From Oscarella lobularis (Eukaryota > Porifera > Homoscleromorpha > Homosclerophorida > Oscarellidae): a stretch of 64,000 nucleotides of DNA. Shown piece after piece: positions 23,829-34,351 of the stretch. The notes under the pieces were generated by a model that saw only the letters and a list, made by a program, of their open reading frames with translations, had not been told where the DNA came from and searched no databases. The position numbers and the translations under genes were made by a program. Numbering within the stretch: the stretch's first letter is position 1; every line of letters starts with the position of its first letter. The stretch lies in the NCBI RefSeq assembly GCF_947507565.1, contig NC_089185.1:1-64000 (forward strand). Reading direction: 5' to 3'.

Positions 23829-25388
23829 ATGGTCGACGAGCGCAAAACGCGCTCGCGTCGTCAATCGACGACGTCTAGCGCTTCGACATCAGGACCTCAT
23901 TCTCCTCATCGTCGAAAAGCATTTGCCGTCGTCGTCGTCGATGCTGAGATGTTATTCGAAGCAATAGCGACAGGCGCAAGTCGTCGTTTGAGAAAGTATC
24001 TCAACGAAGGCGGCGGCGGCGGCGGCGGCGGCTCGAATGCAGCGAACGTGCGAGACGACGCTCATCGAACGTTGCTCATGCGAATCTGCTATTTGGACGA
24101 AGCGGAGAAACGCGAAACGATGACGCGAATCGTCGTCGAGCACGGATGCAACGTGAATGCGCAGGACGAGCTCGGACGAACGGCGTTGACGTACGCCGCC
24201 CTATTTGGTCGCGACGACGTCGTGAATTACTTAGTGGAAAAAGGCGCCGATGCGCTCATCGAAGACGTCGACGGCAACGGACCGCTTTATCACTGCGCTT
24301 CGGTCGGTAACGCCGAGATAGCGTGGACGCTCATAAAGGCATACGGCGGGCGCGGTCTCAACGTAAACAAGCGAAATTTGCAAGGTATGACGCCATTGCT
24401 ACAGGCGGCTAAACTCGGTCACGTGCACTGCGCCAAAGTTCTCGTCACCGAAGGCGGCGCATCGACGACCGTTCGCGATTTGGACGGCTTCATGAATGCC
24501 GAAGAGTGGGCGCGGTTCAGCGGACGTTTCTCCAATGACGATATTCTTCTCCTTTCGCCTATTGTCGCTAAGAAAATGCGATGCAAAGAACATCGACGCA
24601 GTCTCGGTCGAAAAATACTTTCCGATTATTTTATAGGTGGTGGTTCGACGTCGAACGAAACCAAATCGGGTCTCATTCGACAGTCGTTCAACACATTTCA
24701 TTTTGTCTCTCAAAGTGACCCGGAAGCGGTCAGTTCCGACGACGAGTCTGCCGTCACTGCCACCTCCGCCGCCGTCGCTGGATCATTGTCCTACGTTGCT
24801 TCGACGTCGGCACCCAATTTGCCGTTACTCGCTGGCGGCGGCGGCGGCGGCGGCGGCGGAAGCAACGTCTGGTCATCTCTTTCTTCTTCTTCTGCTGCTT
24901 CTTCCCCTGTTTCGCCGTCATCACAAAAATCTATGTTCCAAATTCAACTTCCCAAGGTCAAACCGCCACAGCTGGATGGAAGTGGGCATGAAACGGCCGC
25001 CGCCACCGCCGCCGCCACGCGACTTCACAAAATACACACAATTCGAGAAGAGGATACAACAGCCGGAAAAAAAACCGGAAGTGGTTGCATCAAGATGACG
25101 CCGACGCCGCCGCCGCCACCACCGCCTCCTCCTCCTCTTGCCACTGACTCCGATAATATTGCCGTACGCCTACCGTCTGTATCAAACAATAGGCTTTCTT
25201 TTTCTTCTTCTTCTGTTGCCGCTGGCTCGTCGACGTTGACCTTGCCCTATAGTTCATCACCCAAAACAGGGAAAGCAATTCGGCGCCGCACTACTGGTAG
25301 TGGCTCTTCGCCGCTTTCAAAAGATTCTACCATGAACAACGGCGGAGGCAGCCGGAGTCCGAGACGATCAAAATCCAAATCGATTTGA
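23829..25388 (+). CDS. Intronless ankyrin-repeat protein
   Basis: Single open frame of 519 residues from the ATG at 23829. After a basic Ser-rich N-terminus, ankyrin repeats span residues ~35-230: LFEAIATGASRRLRKYL, RTLLMRICYLDE, NVNAQDELGRTALTYAALFG, DVDGNGPLYHCASVGNAEI and LQGMTPLLQAAKLGHVHC. A conserved-looking block follows (SGRFSNDDILLLSPIV). The C-terminal half is disordered, with Gly, Ala, Pro and Ser runs, ending SPRRSKSKSI. The arrangement of N-terminal ankyrins with a long disordered tail resembles the ANKRD34/ANKRD63 type, but no specific orthologue can be named. It is likely a cytosolic or nuclear adaptor; function is unknown. Confidence 0.85.
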   Translation: MVDERKTRSRRQSTTSSASTSGPHSPHRRKAFAVVVVDAEMLFEAIATGASRRLRKYLNEGGGGGGGGSNAANVRDDAHRTLLMRICYLDEAEKRETMTRIVVEHGCNVNAQDELGRTALTYAALFGRDDVVNYLVEKGADALIEDVDGNGPLYHCASVGNAEIAWTLIKAYGGRGLNVNKRNLQGMTPLLQAAKLGHVHCAKVLVTEGGASTTVRDLDGFMNAEEWARFSGRFSNDDILLLSPIVAKKMRCKEHRRSLGRKILSDYFIGGGSTSNETKSGLIRQSFNTFHFVSQSDPEAVSSDDESAVTATSAAVAGSLSYVASTSAPNLPLLAGGGGGGGGGSNVWSSLSSSSAASSPVSPSSQKSMFQIQLPKVKPPQLDGSGHETAAATAAATRLHKIHTIREEDTTAGKKTGSGCIKMTPTPPPPPPPPPPLATDSDNIAVRLPSVSNNRLSFSSSSVAAGSSTLTLPYSSSPKTGKAIRRRTTGSGSSPLSKDSTMNNGGGSRSPRRSKSKSI

Positions 25389-25568
25389 TGCATGCTCATA
25401 TTTATTATTATATCCGCAAGTTTTTTTATGGATCTGCCGACTGATTGAATTGCACTCAGTGTTCCCGGATTGTTTCCTTTTCCCGCCGCGTGACGTCGCG
25501 CCTTGCCATTGGCTGTCCGATCGCGAGAAGGCAATTTCATTCACCGACTGGCGAAATCGACGAAAACA

Positions 25569-27506
25569 TGGCCGATCAGGTGGTAGCTGACAACGAAATG
25601 ACGATGGACGACGAAGAGGAGGTAAACGAGCGCGCAAAACCACGCGAAAAGGCCCCAAATAGCCGTTTTTACGCAGTCCTTCTTCCAAGACATCGATCTC
25701 CTTCAAAATCACGGCATCGTGAGTGACGCAATGCGTCGTTCGAGTCGCTCCTAGACTGGACGTCTTCGTCTAGAACGTAGCCGACATAAAAAAGCTAAAA
25801 TCGGCCGGAATTTGCACGATCAAGGTGACACGTGTTCGAGCACGTGTCAATTCCAATTCCTCCATTCTCTGCACACGTAGGGAATTCAAATGACGACGCG
25901 CAAAAAATTAGGCAATATCAAGGGAATCTCCGAAGCAAAAGTAGACAAAATCAAAGAAGCGTCTCAAAAACTATGCGTAACCCCCAATTAATATGACGTC
26001 ACTATATTCCACTGACTGGAAATTAATTAAGGATCCCGGATTTTTGACGGCTTTAGAATATAGCGAAAAACGGCGACATTGTTTCAGAATTTCAACCGGA
26101 AGTGACGAATTAGAGTAAAAAAATATTTCTCAATTTTTGACGTTGTACATTTTTTCTCCTATAGCAAACTTCTGGGAGGTGCGAAACTATCATCCATCCT
26201 AATTAAACAAATTGAATTTTTCTCAAATAAAGGGGGAATTGAAAGTATGGCCATCACGGAAGTATTTGGAGGTAAGGCTACTAAGCGATGTATCTGTTTA
26301 GTCTAGTTCCAATGGCTGAGTCTAGATACTAGTTGATAGCCCAGCATGCTCACTTATCACATACCTCTTCAAGGCTCTTGCACCTTGACCATCTGTACTT
26401 AGTCATACAATGCCATAAATGATACTTATGTACGCGCGCCTACTTCTAGAATTTCGAACTGGAAAGACACAGCTCTCTCACACTCTATGCGGTTTGCGCA
26501 CTGACATCTCCTAGCTCTCCTCTAATTTCTCAACCGTACTGCAGTCACTACCCAAATGCCTGGACGCGGCTACCACGGCGGAAAAGTTGTCTTCATTGAC
26601 ACGGAGGTAGTCAAGACAGTGAGACCACTTCATATATCATGTCCCTCTCTCTTTAGAACACATTGTATCCTTAACACTCTACTCCCTATTCTTCTATAAT
26701 CTTCCTTCCTTAATTTACTTATCAGTCGTCCCGATCGACTTCGAGCGATAGCAGATCGATTCAATTTGGATCATACAGCTGTCTTGGATAACGTATTATA
26801 CGCCAGAGCATACACAAGTGCGTTGAAGCCCCTCCCTATTGTATACATATATCTCCCTGTCTCTTCTCCAAGGCGAACATCAGACAGAACTGCTGGATTT
26901 CGTCGCCGCTAAATTTCACGAAGAGCCAAACGTTTTCAAACTCCTAGTGAGTTGAGAGCGAGCGGAATGCGTTTACCTACGTCTATCGTCTCTAGATTGT
27001 GGATTCCATTATGGCTCTTTTCAGAGTCGACTTCAGCGGACGCGGAGAACTCGCAGACAGACAACAAAAACTCGCTCAATTACTATCACGACTTCAAAAA
27101 ATATCCGAGGGTAAGAAGGAAGAGACCTTAATTAATTCCTTTATTCTCTTTGGTGGATAGAATACAACGTTGGCGTTTTTATCACCAATCAGATGACAGC
27201 TGATCCCGGTGCAGCTATGAGGTCAGAAACAAAACACTGCGACGTCATAAAATTGATTTTTGAGGGGGTTAGCTTTCAAGCGGATCCTAAAAAGCCAATT
27301 GGCGGCCACATCCTCGCACACGCGTCAACAACGAGAATCAGTTTGCGCAAAGGACGAGGCGAAGTCCGAATCGCAAAGATTTACGATAGGTAAGAAAGGG
27401 GATGACATCATGCACGACGACGAGACCCTTACTTAGCCCAGACATGCCCGAAAACGAGGCGACGTTCGCTATAACAAACGGAGGCATAGCAGACGCCAAA
27501 GAATGA
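25569..27506 (+). CDS. DMC1: DMC1 meiotic recombinase
   Basis: About ten short exons from the ATG at 25569 ([18 protein letters not shown]). The N-terminal helix-hairpin-helix domain reads [16 protein letters not shown] and [12 protein letters not shown]. The RecA core follows with Walker [10 protein letters not shown] (~26453-26470), [27 protein letters not shown], Walker [27 protein letters not shown] and [13 protein letters not shown]. The C-terminus, [21 protein letters not shown]-type, is diagnostic for DMC1 rather than RAD51. DMC1 forms filaments on single-stranded DNA in meiosis and drives inter-homologue strand exchange. Exon joins check in frame (for example SQKLC to [10 protein letters not shown]). 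The gene is tail to tail with BUD13, only 38 bp between stop codons. A CCAAT-like box sits near 25505. Confidence 0.96.
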
Positions 27507-27544
27507 CACAAACCCCCCGTCTGTATTCTTGTTCTTGTTATTTA

Positions 27545-28959
27545 TCACATATCCTCTACACTCCACTTGTACGCTTCGTCGTTCCACGCCTGTTTGTTGG
27601 ACAACGTCCTGTATCTCTCCTTCTCGAACCCGTTCGATCGATCCACGCCGTCCCATCGATATCCAGGTCGAATATCAAAGCGGTTAGGAGGATAGTGACC
27701 CTTCCACGTTGGCCTCTCTAATAAAATAGCGTCCTTGTCTCTCGGGGATTTTTTTTTCTTTGCTTACCTGGTTTCTTTCGTCCCGTCGTCGTCACTTTCC
27801 GCTTTTTAATAAACGCCAGCATTGGGTCGCCACTTCGCTCGGTATCCCGTAGCATTTTATCCAAATCTTTGTCGTCCTTGTAACGAGCGAGAGGCTTGGA
27901 CATTTCGTAGATCATATCATCAATCTCCTTTTCCTTCATCTTCGCTTGCGCAACCCTAAGAAAAAATAATAATAATAATAATAATACTGTGTCTTCTTCT
28001 TCTTCTTCTTCTTACCCTCTTCCCCACTGCGCATATTTTTCTAAATGTTCCGCTTCCTTTTCTTCCTTCTTTCTCTGTTTCATTCGCTCTAGTCTCGGAT
28101 CGACACGTCGACCCTCCTTGTCTCGAAAGACAGTCGCCGCTCCTTTTCCCGAAACGCTTGCGTCCATCTGGTGAAACATTTCCTCTTCCCGTTTTCTCGC
28201 CTGTCGAATTTCATCTCGCATCGTCGACGAACTCTGCAAGCCAGCTTTACCACCGCTCGTCATTTGCCGCCGCTTCTCTTCTCTCTGCGGCGAAGCAATA
28301 GACCGTTTTCTCCTTGAAGAAGGAGACGAGTCTCTTCTCTGTCTTCTTCTAGGAGGAGACTCGTCCGAGTCATGACTTTGCATAGGCCTCCTTGGGGGAG
28401 ATTCATCAGAATCACGGCTTCTCGCTCTCCTCCTCGGTGGCGATTCATCTGAATCATGCCTCTGTCTCTCAGAATGACGCTGTCTTGGTGGAGATTCATC
28501 TGAATCGCGACTACGTTGTCTTCCTCTTCGTCTCGGTGGCGATTCATCTGAATCGTGTCTCTTTCGTCGTCTCGGCGGTGATTGATCCGATCCAGAGTCG
28601 TGTCTTGTACGTCGTTTGCGCGGAGGCGACATATCGTCCAAGTGTGCCGATTTCAAATCTTCCAATCGTCGTTCTTCGGCTGTCATTGGTCGCCACAGTC
28701 GTCTCTGTCTCTCCTCTTTTCCTTCGTCGACGAAACCCGCCACAATCGGTTTCTCGTCCTCTCCGAGTGGCTCATCATCTTCTTCGTCCTTCAAACGAAT
28801 GGAAATGGATACTGAAGAAGCGGGCGTCCACGAAACATCGTCGTCTACGAGTCGGCTACGAGTTCCCGATGAGGCCCCCTTTCTTTTCTTTTTCTTCGCC
28901 TTCTTCTTCTCGTCATCTCCCGACAAGTACCTCTTTAGATACTCCGCTTTGCTGGTCAT
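27545..28959 (-). CDS. BUD13: BUD13, RES-complex splicing factor
   Basis: Three exons on the minus strand from the ATG at 28959 ([14 protein letters not shown]). The large first exon encodes a basic N-terminus, a short conserved box ([15 protein letters not shown]) and then a tandem array of ~11-residue RS-like repeats of type [11 protein letters not shown] (~28330-28620). The Bud13/CWC26 domain follows: [42 protein letters not shown]. Exon 2 contains [20 protein letters not shown]. Exon 3 encodes [20 protein letters not shown] and GFEKERY, ending AYKWSVEDM. These are hallmarks of BUD13, which with SNIP1 and RBMX2 forms the RES complex in the activated spliceosome. It is head to head with the TPR gene (64 bp between starts). 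Confidence 0.95.
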
Positions 28960-29023
28960 TGTGCCTCTGCAACAACGTTGCTAGATCGACACACGCCCGT
29001 ATGCGCATCTCTTGAGCTGAGAT
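28960..29023. promoter_or_regulatory. 64 bp bidirectional promoter, BUD13 / TPR gene
   Basis: Only 64 bp separate the divergent start codons at 28959 (minus) and 29024 (plus), so the two genes must share promoter DNA, perhaps extending into the coding ends. No TATA box is visible. Confidence 0.6.
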
Positions 29024-32000
29024 ATGGCGGCAGAGAAGGCGTCGAAGCCGGCGACATTTGCTCGCATGCTCTCGTGGGAGTTCTCAAGACCGTCTGTTAT
29101 TGCACCTTCGAAAAGCAGAAGACGATCGTCTGCAGCAGAAAAAGAAGAAGAGGAGGAGGAATCCGAAAACTCGAACTCATCATCGGAATATTACACAGCC
29201 GAAGAATCGCCGACGTCGGACGACAACTCAATAACGCCCACAGCAGCTACAGCCGTTCCATTACCGCCGTCAGAGCAAAAACGCCGACGTCGTCCATCGA
29301 AACGTCAGCGAAGACGTCATCGATTGGAAAGACGCGAATTTCTCGCTCCATTCGCCGAAGGATTCGACGACGACGCGACCGAAGCGGTGCGCGACGCACT
29401 CGACGAAGATCTGACGACGACAAGAACGCGTCGAGTCGTGCCAACATTGGCCGAAATTTGCATTCGAGCCGTTTGGGGCGGTCCGTCCATTCGCCGAGAG
29501 AAAAATCTCGATGACGAAATTCGTAAGTGAAAATTAATCAATTAATTTAATTAATTAACTTAATTATTTAATTAATTGTGGAAGGTAAGAAGCCGTTTTT
29601 TATGGATCGAATGAAGTTGGAAAGGCGTGCTCATCAGTCGATTGCTTCGGTGCAGATCAAATGGCTACATAAAAATTTAGCTTCGATACAATCTGTCAAT
29701 TATAGTTATAATAAATCAGGTAAACGAAAAAACATTTATATATTAAATTAAATGATTGTGTAACTACAGGTGACAAGAGCAAAAGAAAGGGCAATGATGA
29801 TAAGCCCTTGGGCTATTGTGATCGCTTTCTTTTGGACAGTTTTGATAGCGACGGATACGGAGGTCTCTATACGCCCTTACCTCATCCTGATCCAGCATCA
29901 AATGAGGAGGAGAGTCTTGCTACAATGGCACACGTGCTCGATCTCATGCTTGGCCCCAATACAAGTTTGGCAAATATTGAACGCTTGAGATCTGCCTTAA
30001 AAGCGAGGTACACAATAATCAATTAAAACAGAGCTCACTTCAATAATATCGCTTTTACACTTACGGAGACTTTGTCTGAACATTTAAATAATCAATTTCT
30101 ATTAGATATCCTAAATTGACGTGTAATGATTTCGATGATGCACTTCCGTACGTGTGGTGGGCGCGAGGAAACGTCACAGCCGCCGCGGAGGCATTCATAC
30201 AGCGTTCCAACGCCATAAAAGAAAAATCAGGTTTTTTAATTAAAAAACGCATTTCGCGACTCTCAAATCCTTTCCTCAAAGTCACTCTTTGCGGATATTA
30301 TCTAAATGAAGTTGGCCGTCTCTATACAATATTCGGAGACAGACAAAAGAGCGCCAAGTTCTTTCGATTGGCTAGCGAAGCCGTTCCCATTTTCAGCTAT
30401 CAAAAGCTTAACGATGTCTCCATGCCAGACTTAAGAGACGCAGTACGCACAATATCTATTAAAAAATACATTAATAAAACTCTCTTTTAGGTGTCAATGT
30501 CTAGTCTGGCTCTTTCAGCTGCAGCGTGGGATTGCGGGTAAAGAAAATACGCACTATACAACGACTTTTATCTTTATAATCTAGGGTGTTGGACGAACCG
30601 TGTGCTGTCCAAGCGGCAGAATGGTGGAAAACCGTTCTTCTTTCGCCATCCATTCCATCGCTTGTCACTCAAGAGGCTTTTCTCTCTCGTCTCGCCGTTC
30701 ACGCCGGAAAATTTGCTGACAGATCGAAAGGTGAGACCGAAGGAGGAAAAAATGACGTCATCATTTTATTTAGGAAAAGAAAGCTCTTCTTCTTCTTCTT
30801 CTTCTTCTCTTGATTGGCTTAGGGAGTGTGCGGATTTTCTCCAAGGTTTTGTTGAAAAGTCACCCCAATTGTATCATTACTTGGCACTCACCTATGCCCT
30901 TCGTGGAATGCCTGTAGAATCAAAAAGGTTTCATAAGCAATACATTGAAAGGTACTAATAAATAAATAAATACACTGTATTATTATTATTATTATTTCAG
31001 ACATTCGAGCTTTTTGACGTGGGATAACGGTTTGCCGGGAACTCATCGCGGCATGGAAGATGGCACTTGGATCAGCAATCTTAGAAATCCTTGGCAACCT
31101 GTTATCACTCTTCTAGAACACTTGGATGGCTCTCCACTCCCAATACTCAAACTGAAATGGAGAACTAGGCTCACTAATCCAATGACACGTCTAAGGTCTT
31201 TTCCCTCCAACTATAAAATAATTAATTATTATTATTATTATTATTATTATATTTTCTCAGACTTCCAAAATATGGACCCGGAAATTTTTCTCCAAAACCG
31301 CTTTCGTTCCAAGTTGACTCGAATGGATATCTATCTATTGGATTAGTAAACGACTTTCCGCCGTTACGAGGTCTTCTACTCGACCTCCACACTGGGTACA
31401 TTAGGAAACTTCTCTTTCTCTTTCTGTTTTTGAATTTTTTCGTACAGTGCTCTCTCTTTTCCTTACGTTCCACACGTGACGAACGAGTGGTTTACATTTC
31501 AGGATTTTTCTACTGGTTCGAAATTGAATTGCGACGTTTTCTCGCTTTGATACGTTTCTTGTACAGATTCAGAAGGAGGAGCCATACTTCCAGTTCCCTT
31601 TGTTGTCTTTGAACGAAATGGAAAGCGCGTCGAATTTCTTCAGGCTTGCTCCCACTCGCGAAACAAACACCACTGGGATAAATCAGAAAATAGCCTATCA
31701 ATACTCTTTATGACCGATCTCGCCACACGGCGACGAATGAAGGTCGATCTTCGTACAATAATTCGCAAAAAATTGAAAGAAGTAGACACGCTCGCACTCA
31801 ATATAAATATCCTTAAACTAAAAGGTCTTTTTGAAGGCTTTTCTAGAGAAAGCGACGACTGAGTTCAAAGGAGACCGCCTTCTTTTGGAAGAAAAAAAGT
31901 CGCGTATTGAGAAAATGTTTGAGCAAGGATTAGCTAGCACCTGGCAGGTACTAGAGTGATCCCCCAGTCGGCAGATCCTTCGCTGAGACGAATTTTCATA

Positions 32001-33301
32001 CTATAGGAAATTGCAGCAAAGAAGGAGGAACACTTAAAGAAAGTAAACGGATTTCATTTGCATATGAAATCGTTCGTTTCATACGGAGAGGCGACAGTAG
32101 CTCTAATGTTTAGCGCTTTGCATTTGAACGCCAGACGTCGTCCTGTACTAGACCTCGTGGTGGTGAGAAGATCTTAGCCTCAGAGACTCACTCACTATCT
32201 TTGATTTTAGATAGTCAACTGTCAAACTGCCCATACATTTAAGGAACCAAAAGTCTACTTCTGTCTTGACTCAGACTGTTTTGAGTGGTTCTATCCCAAA
32301 AATCCGGATAATGCCCACCCGGAAATGAAGTAAGACGAATCTCTCCTAATTTAGCGTCAAAAGGAAAGGAGATCATTGCAGATACATTGCAATAAAGAAG
32401 GGAAAGGTGGCGGGAAACCCGGAAAAGGCTACGTATCACTTAGTTGACGAAAACGGTTGCTTCGTACACGAGACTCCTCTTCCTTTTTGCTTTCTTTGGG
32501 GCATTTACCTTGGCAGTGTCATCGAAAGCAAAAGGCAAGATTTTAATTAAATTTTCGACATTATTGCGGCGTGAAAACAATGATTTCTGGTTTAGGATAA
32601 GATTGTCATTTCCAAACAGCGAAGCAGAGCTCGACGTCATAAAAGAGTCGGCGTTTGATATTATGGGAATTAGTGCGACAGAGCTGACGTCATCGGCGTT
32701 ATTCATCTTGGCGACAGACGGTCTTTTTGTCGTGGATCCAACGAGTCTTCATCTCTTCAACGAAGAAGGCGAACGTCCTCTGATTGAAGGCTCTTTTCAT
32801 AAGATGAAAATTATGGAATGCAAAGGCAAATATGTGGCAATTGCACTAGATTACTTCATCGTCCTTTTGGAAATTAAAAAGTGAGTGACTTTAGATAGGA
32901 TTATCACATCTAAACTTATTATTGTATATAGGACGGTTGTTTCCGTGCTTTGCAAAGTTGAACTTCCTAGTTGCCCAAGCGAAGTTTGCCTACTTCCGGG
33001 TTCTGGTAAGCTGGGGAGATCGTATGAGATTGATCAATACTATTTTTCGTTAGCCGGCTTTTTGATTACGTCCGGTCTTTTTGACGAATCGGATGAAGTG
33101 TTCGATGAGCAATTATTCTGGTTCAATCTGAGCGGTTCTTTGAAAGGCGTTCTTCCCATTCTCGGCAAAGGTCCTCACTCCTTTTTCCCGCTCTACGTCA
33201 AACAGAAGGACGAAGAAAGATCGCCGCCGCGGGCAATTTTGAATGTCTATTTTTACGATGGAAGAGGAGGAGTCTGTTGCATGTCACTTGACGACATGTG
33301 A
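29024..33301 (+). CDS. Large TPR-containing protein, not recognised
   Basis: At least 15 exons join in frame from the ATG at 29024 to the stop at 33301. The N-terminus is acidic and basic low complexity, followed by PTLAEICIRAVWGGPSI. A TPR-like helical region spans ~29770-30960 (ALPYVWWARGNVTAAAEAF, YTIFGDRQKSAKFFRLASEA, YHYLALTYALRGMPVESKRF). Central exons hold THRGMEDGTWISNLRNPWQP and FPPLRGLLLDLHTG. A short coiled coil (~31850-31945) follows. The C-terminal part looks like beta-propeller strands (ALFILATDGLFVVDP, KYVAIALDYFIVLLE), ending CCMSLDDM. One intron (32535-32595) appears to use a GC donor. No signal peptide or membrane segment is seen. A distant TTC17-type relation was considered and not supported. 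Function is unknown; it may be conserved in other early animals. Confidence 0.7.
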
Positions 33302-33560
33302 ACGAGGGTTGGAAGATGGGTGGGTCAGTCAGCCACACGTTAGCTCACGTGACGGTTTACGCTCTCCAGAAATGCGAGAGGTGTTGCTCCGGCCTTTTTT
33401 ACGCGTTCTGGCTCATCCGAATGGGCAGGCAGACTTCGATCGTGCAGACCAGACTCCAGCAGTAAGCAAACTGTGCTGTACAAGCTTTCGCTTCTCAATA
33501 CACGAGGCCTCTCTCCTCTTTTTTATAGTCTTTAGAGAGTCAAAGTTGTCTAAGTTCGCG

Positions 33561-34310
33561 ATGGGAGCCGACAATCTTTCTCTCGCGTCGACGCGCAGTC
33601 GTTCGAGTAGTCGCGCTCGCGGAGGCGGCAGTCGCGCGTCGTCAATCGCTTCGGCGACGTCGTCTCGACGAAAAAAAGTGACGTGGGCCGATCATCCGGA
33701 ACTGACGAAAGGCGTCGACGAAAATCGCTTTATTGGCGCTCTCGAAGGCCCCGAATTGGATCACATCAAAGGAACGCGACATTTTCTCGTCGAAGACGGC
33801 GAAGACAAAAAGTGGCCCTTTCTTCTTCGCTTCAAAAACGTCATTTTCGGCGTTTCGCTCGGTCTCGCCGCTCAGGCGGTCATGTGGAAATATCTCACTC
33901 ATATTGACGTTATGAAACCGTACAAAATACCGGCGTTCGTCAACGAGACATTCTGGATTGTCGCTCTCCTTGCTCTCCTCATCTCTTTCTTCATCTATTC
34001 GCTCAAAATCATTTTCTGGCGCGGCGGCGTTTACAGGGAATTTCTCCATCCGGTTCGCGTCAATTTTTTCTTTGCTCCCTTCGTCGTTTCGCTTCTGCTC
34101 ATGCTCGCAATTCCGCAACGATTCATCATCATACCGTCAAATTTTAATCAGGTATCAATAATCCTATATAAGTAGACATTACGATAATACTTTCTCCACA
34201 AGTCTACGACTATGAGCATTGCTGGAAATAACAGTAGTATTGTCTATGATAATCTCCCAGATCCCTGGAACATGGACTATGTAAGATTTTCTAAATCATC
34301 ACCTCTTGTT

Positions 34311-34351
<41 letters not shown>

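Noticed and set aside
32444-32884. Stand-alone frame with an apparent N-terminal hydrophobic signal peptide
   Set aside because: It arises by reading across the GC-AG intron; the upstream exon continues in frame with the downstream part of the TPR gene.
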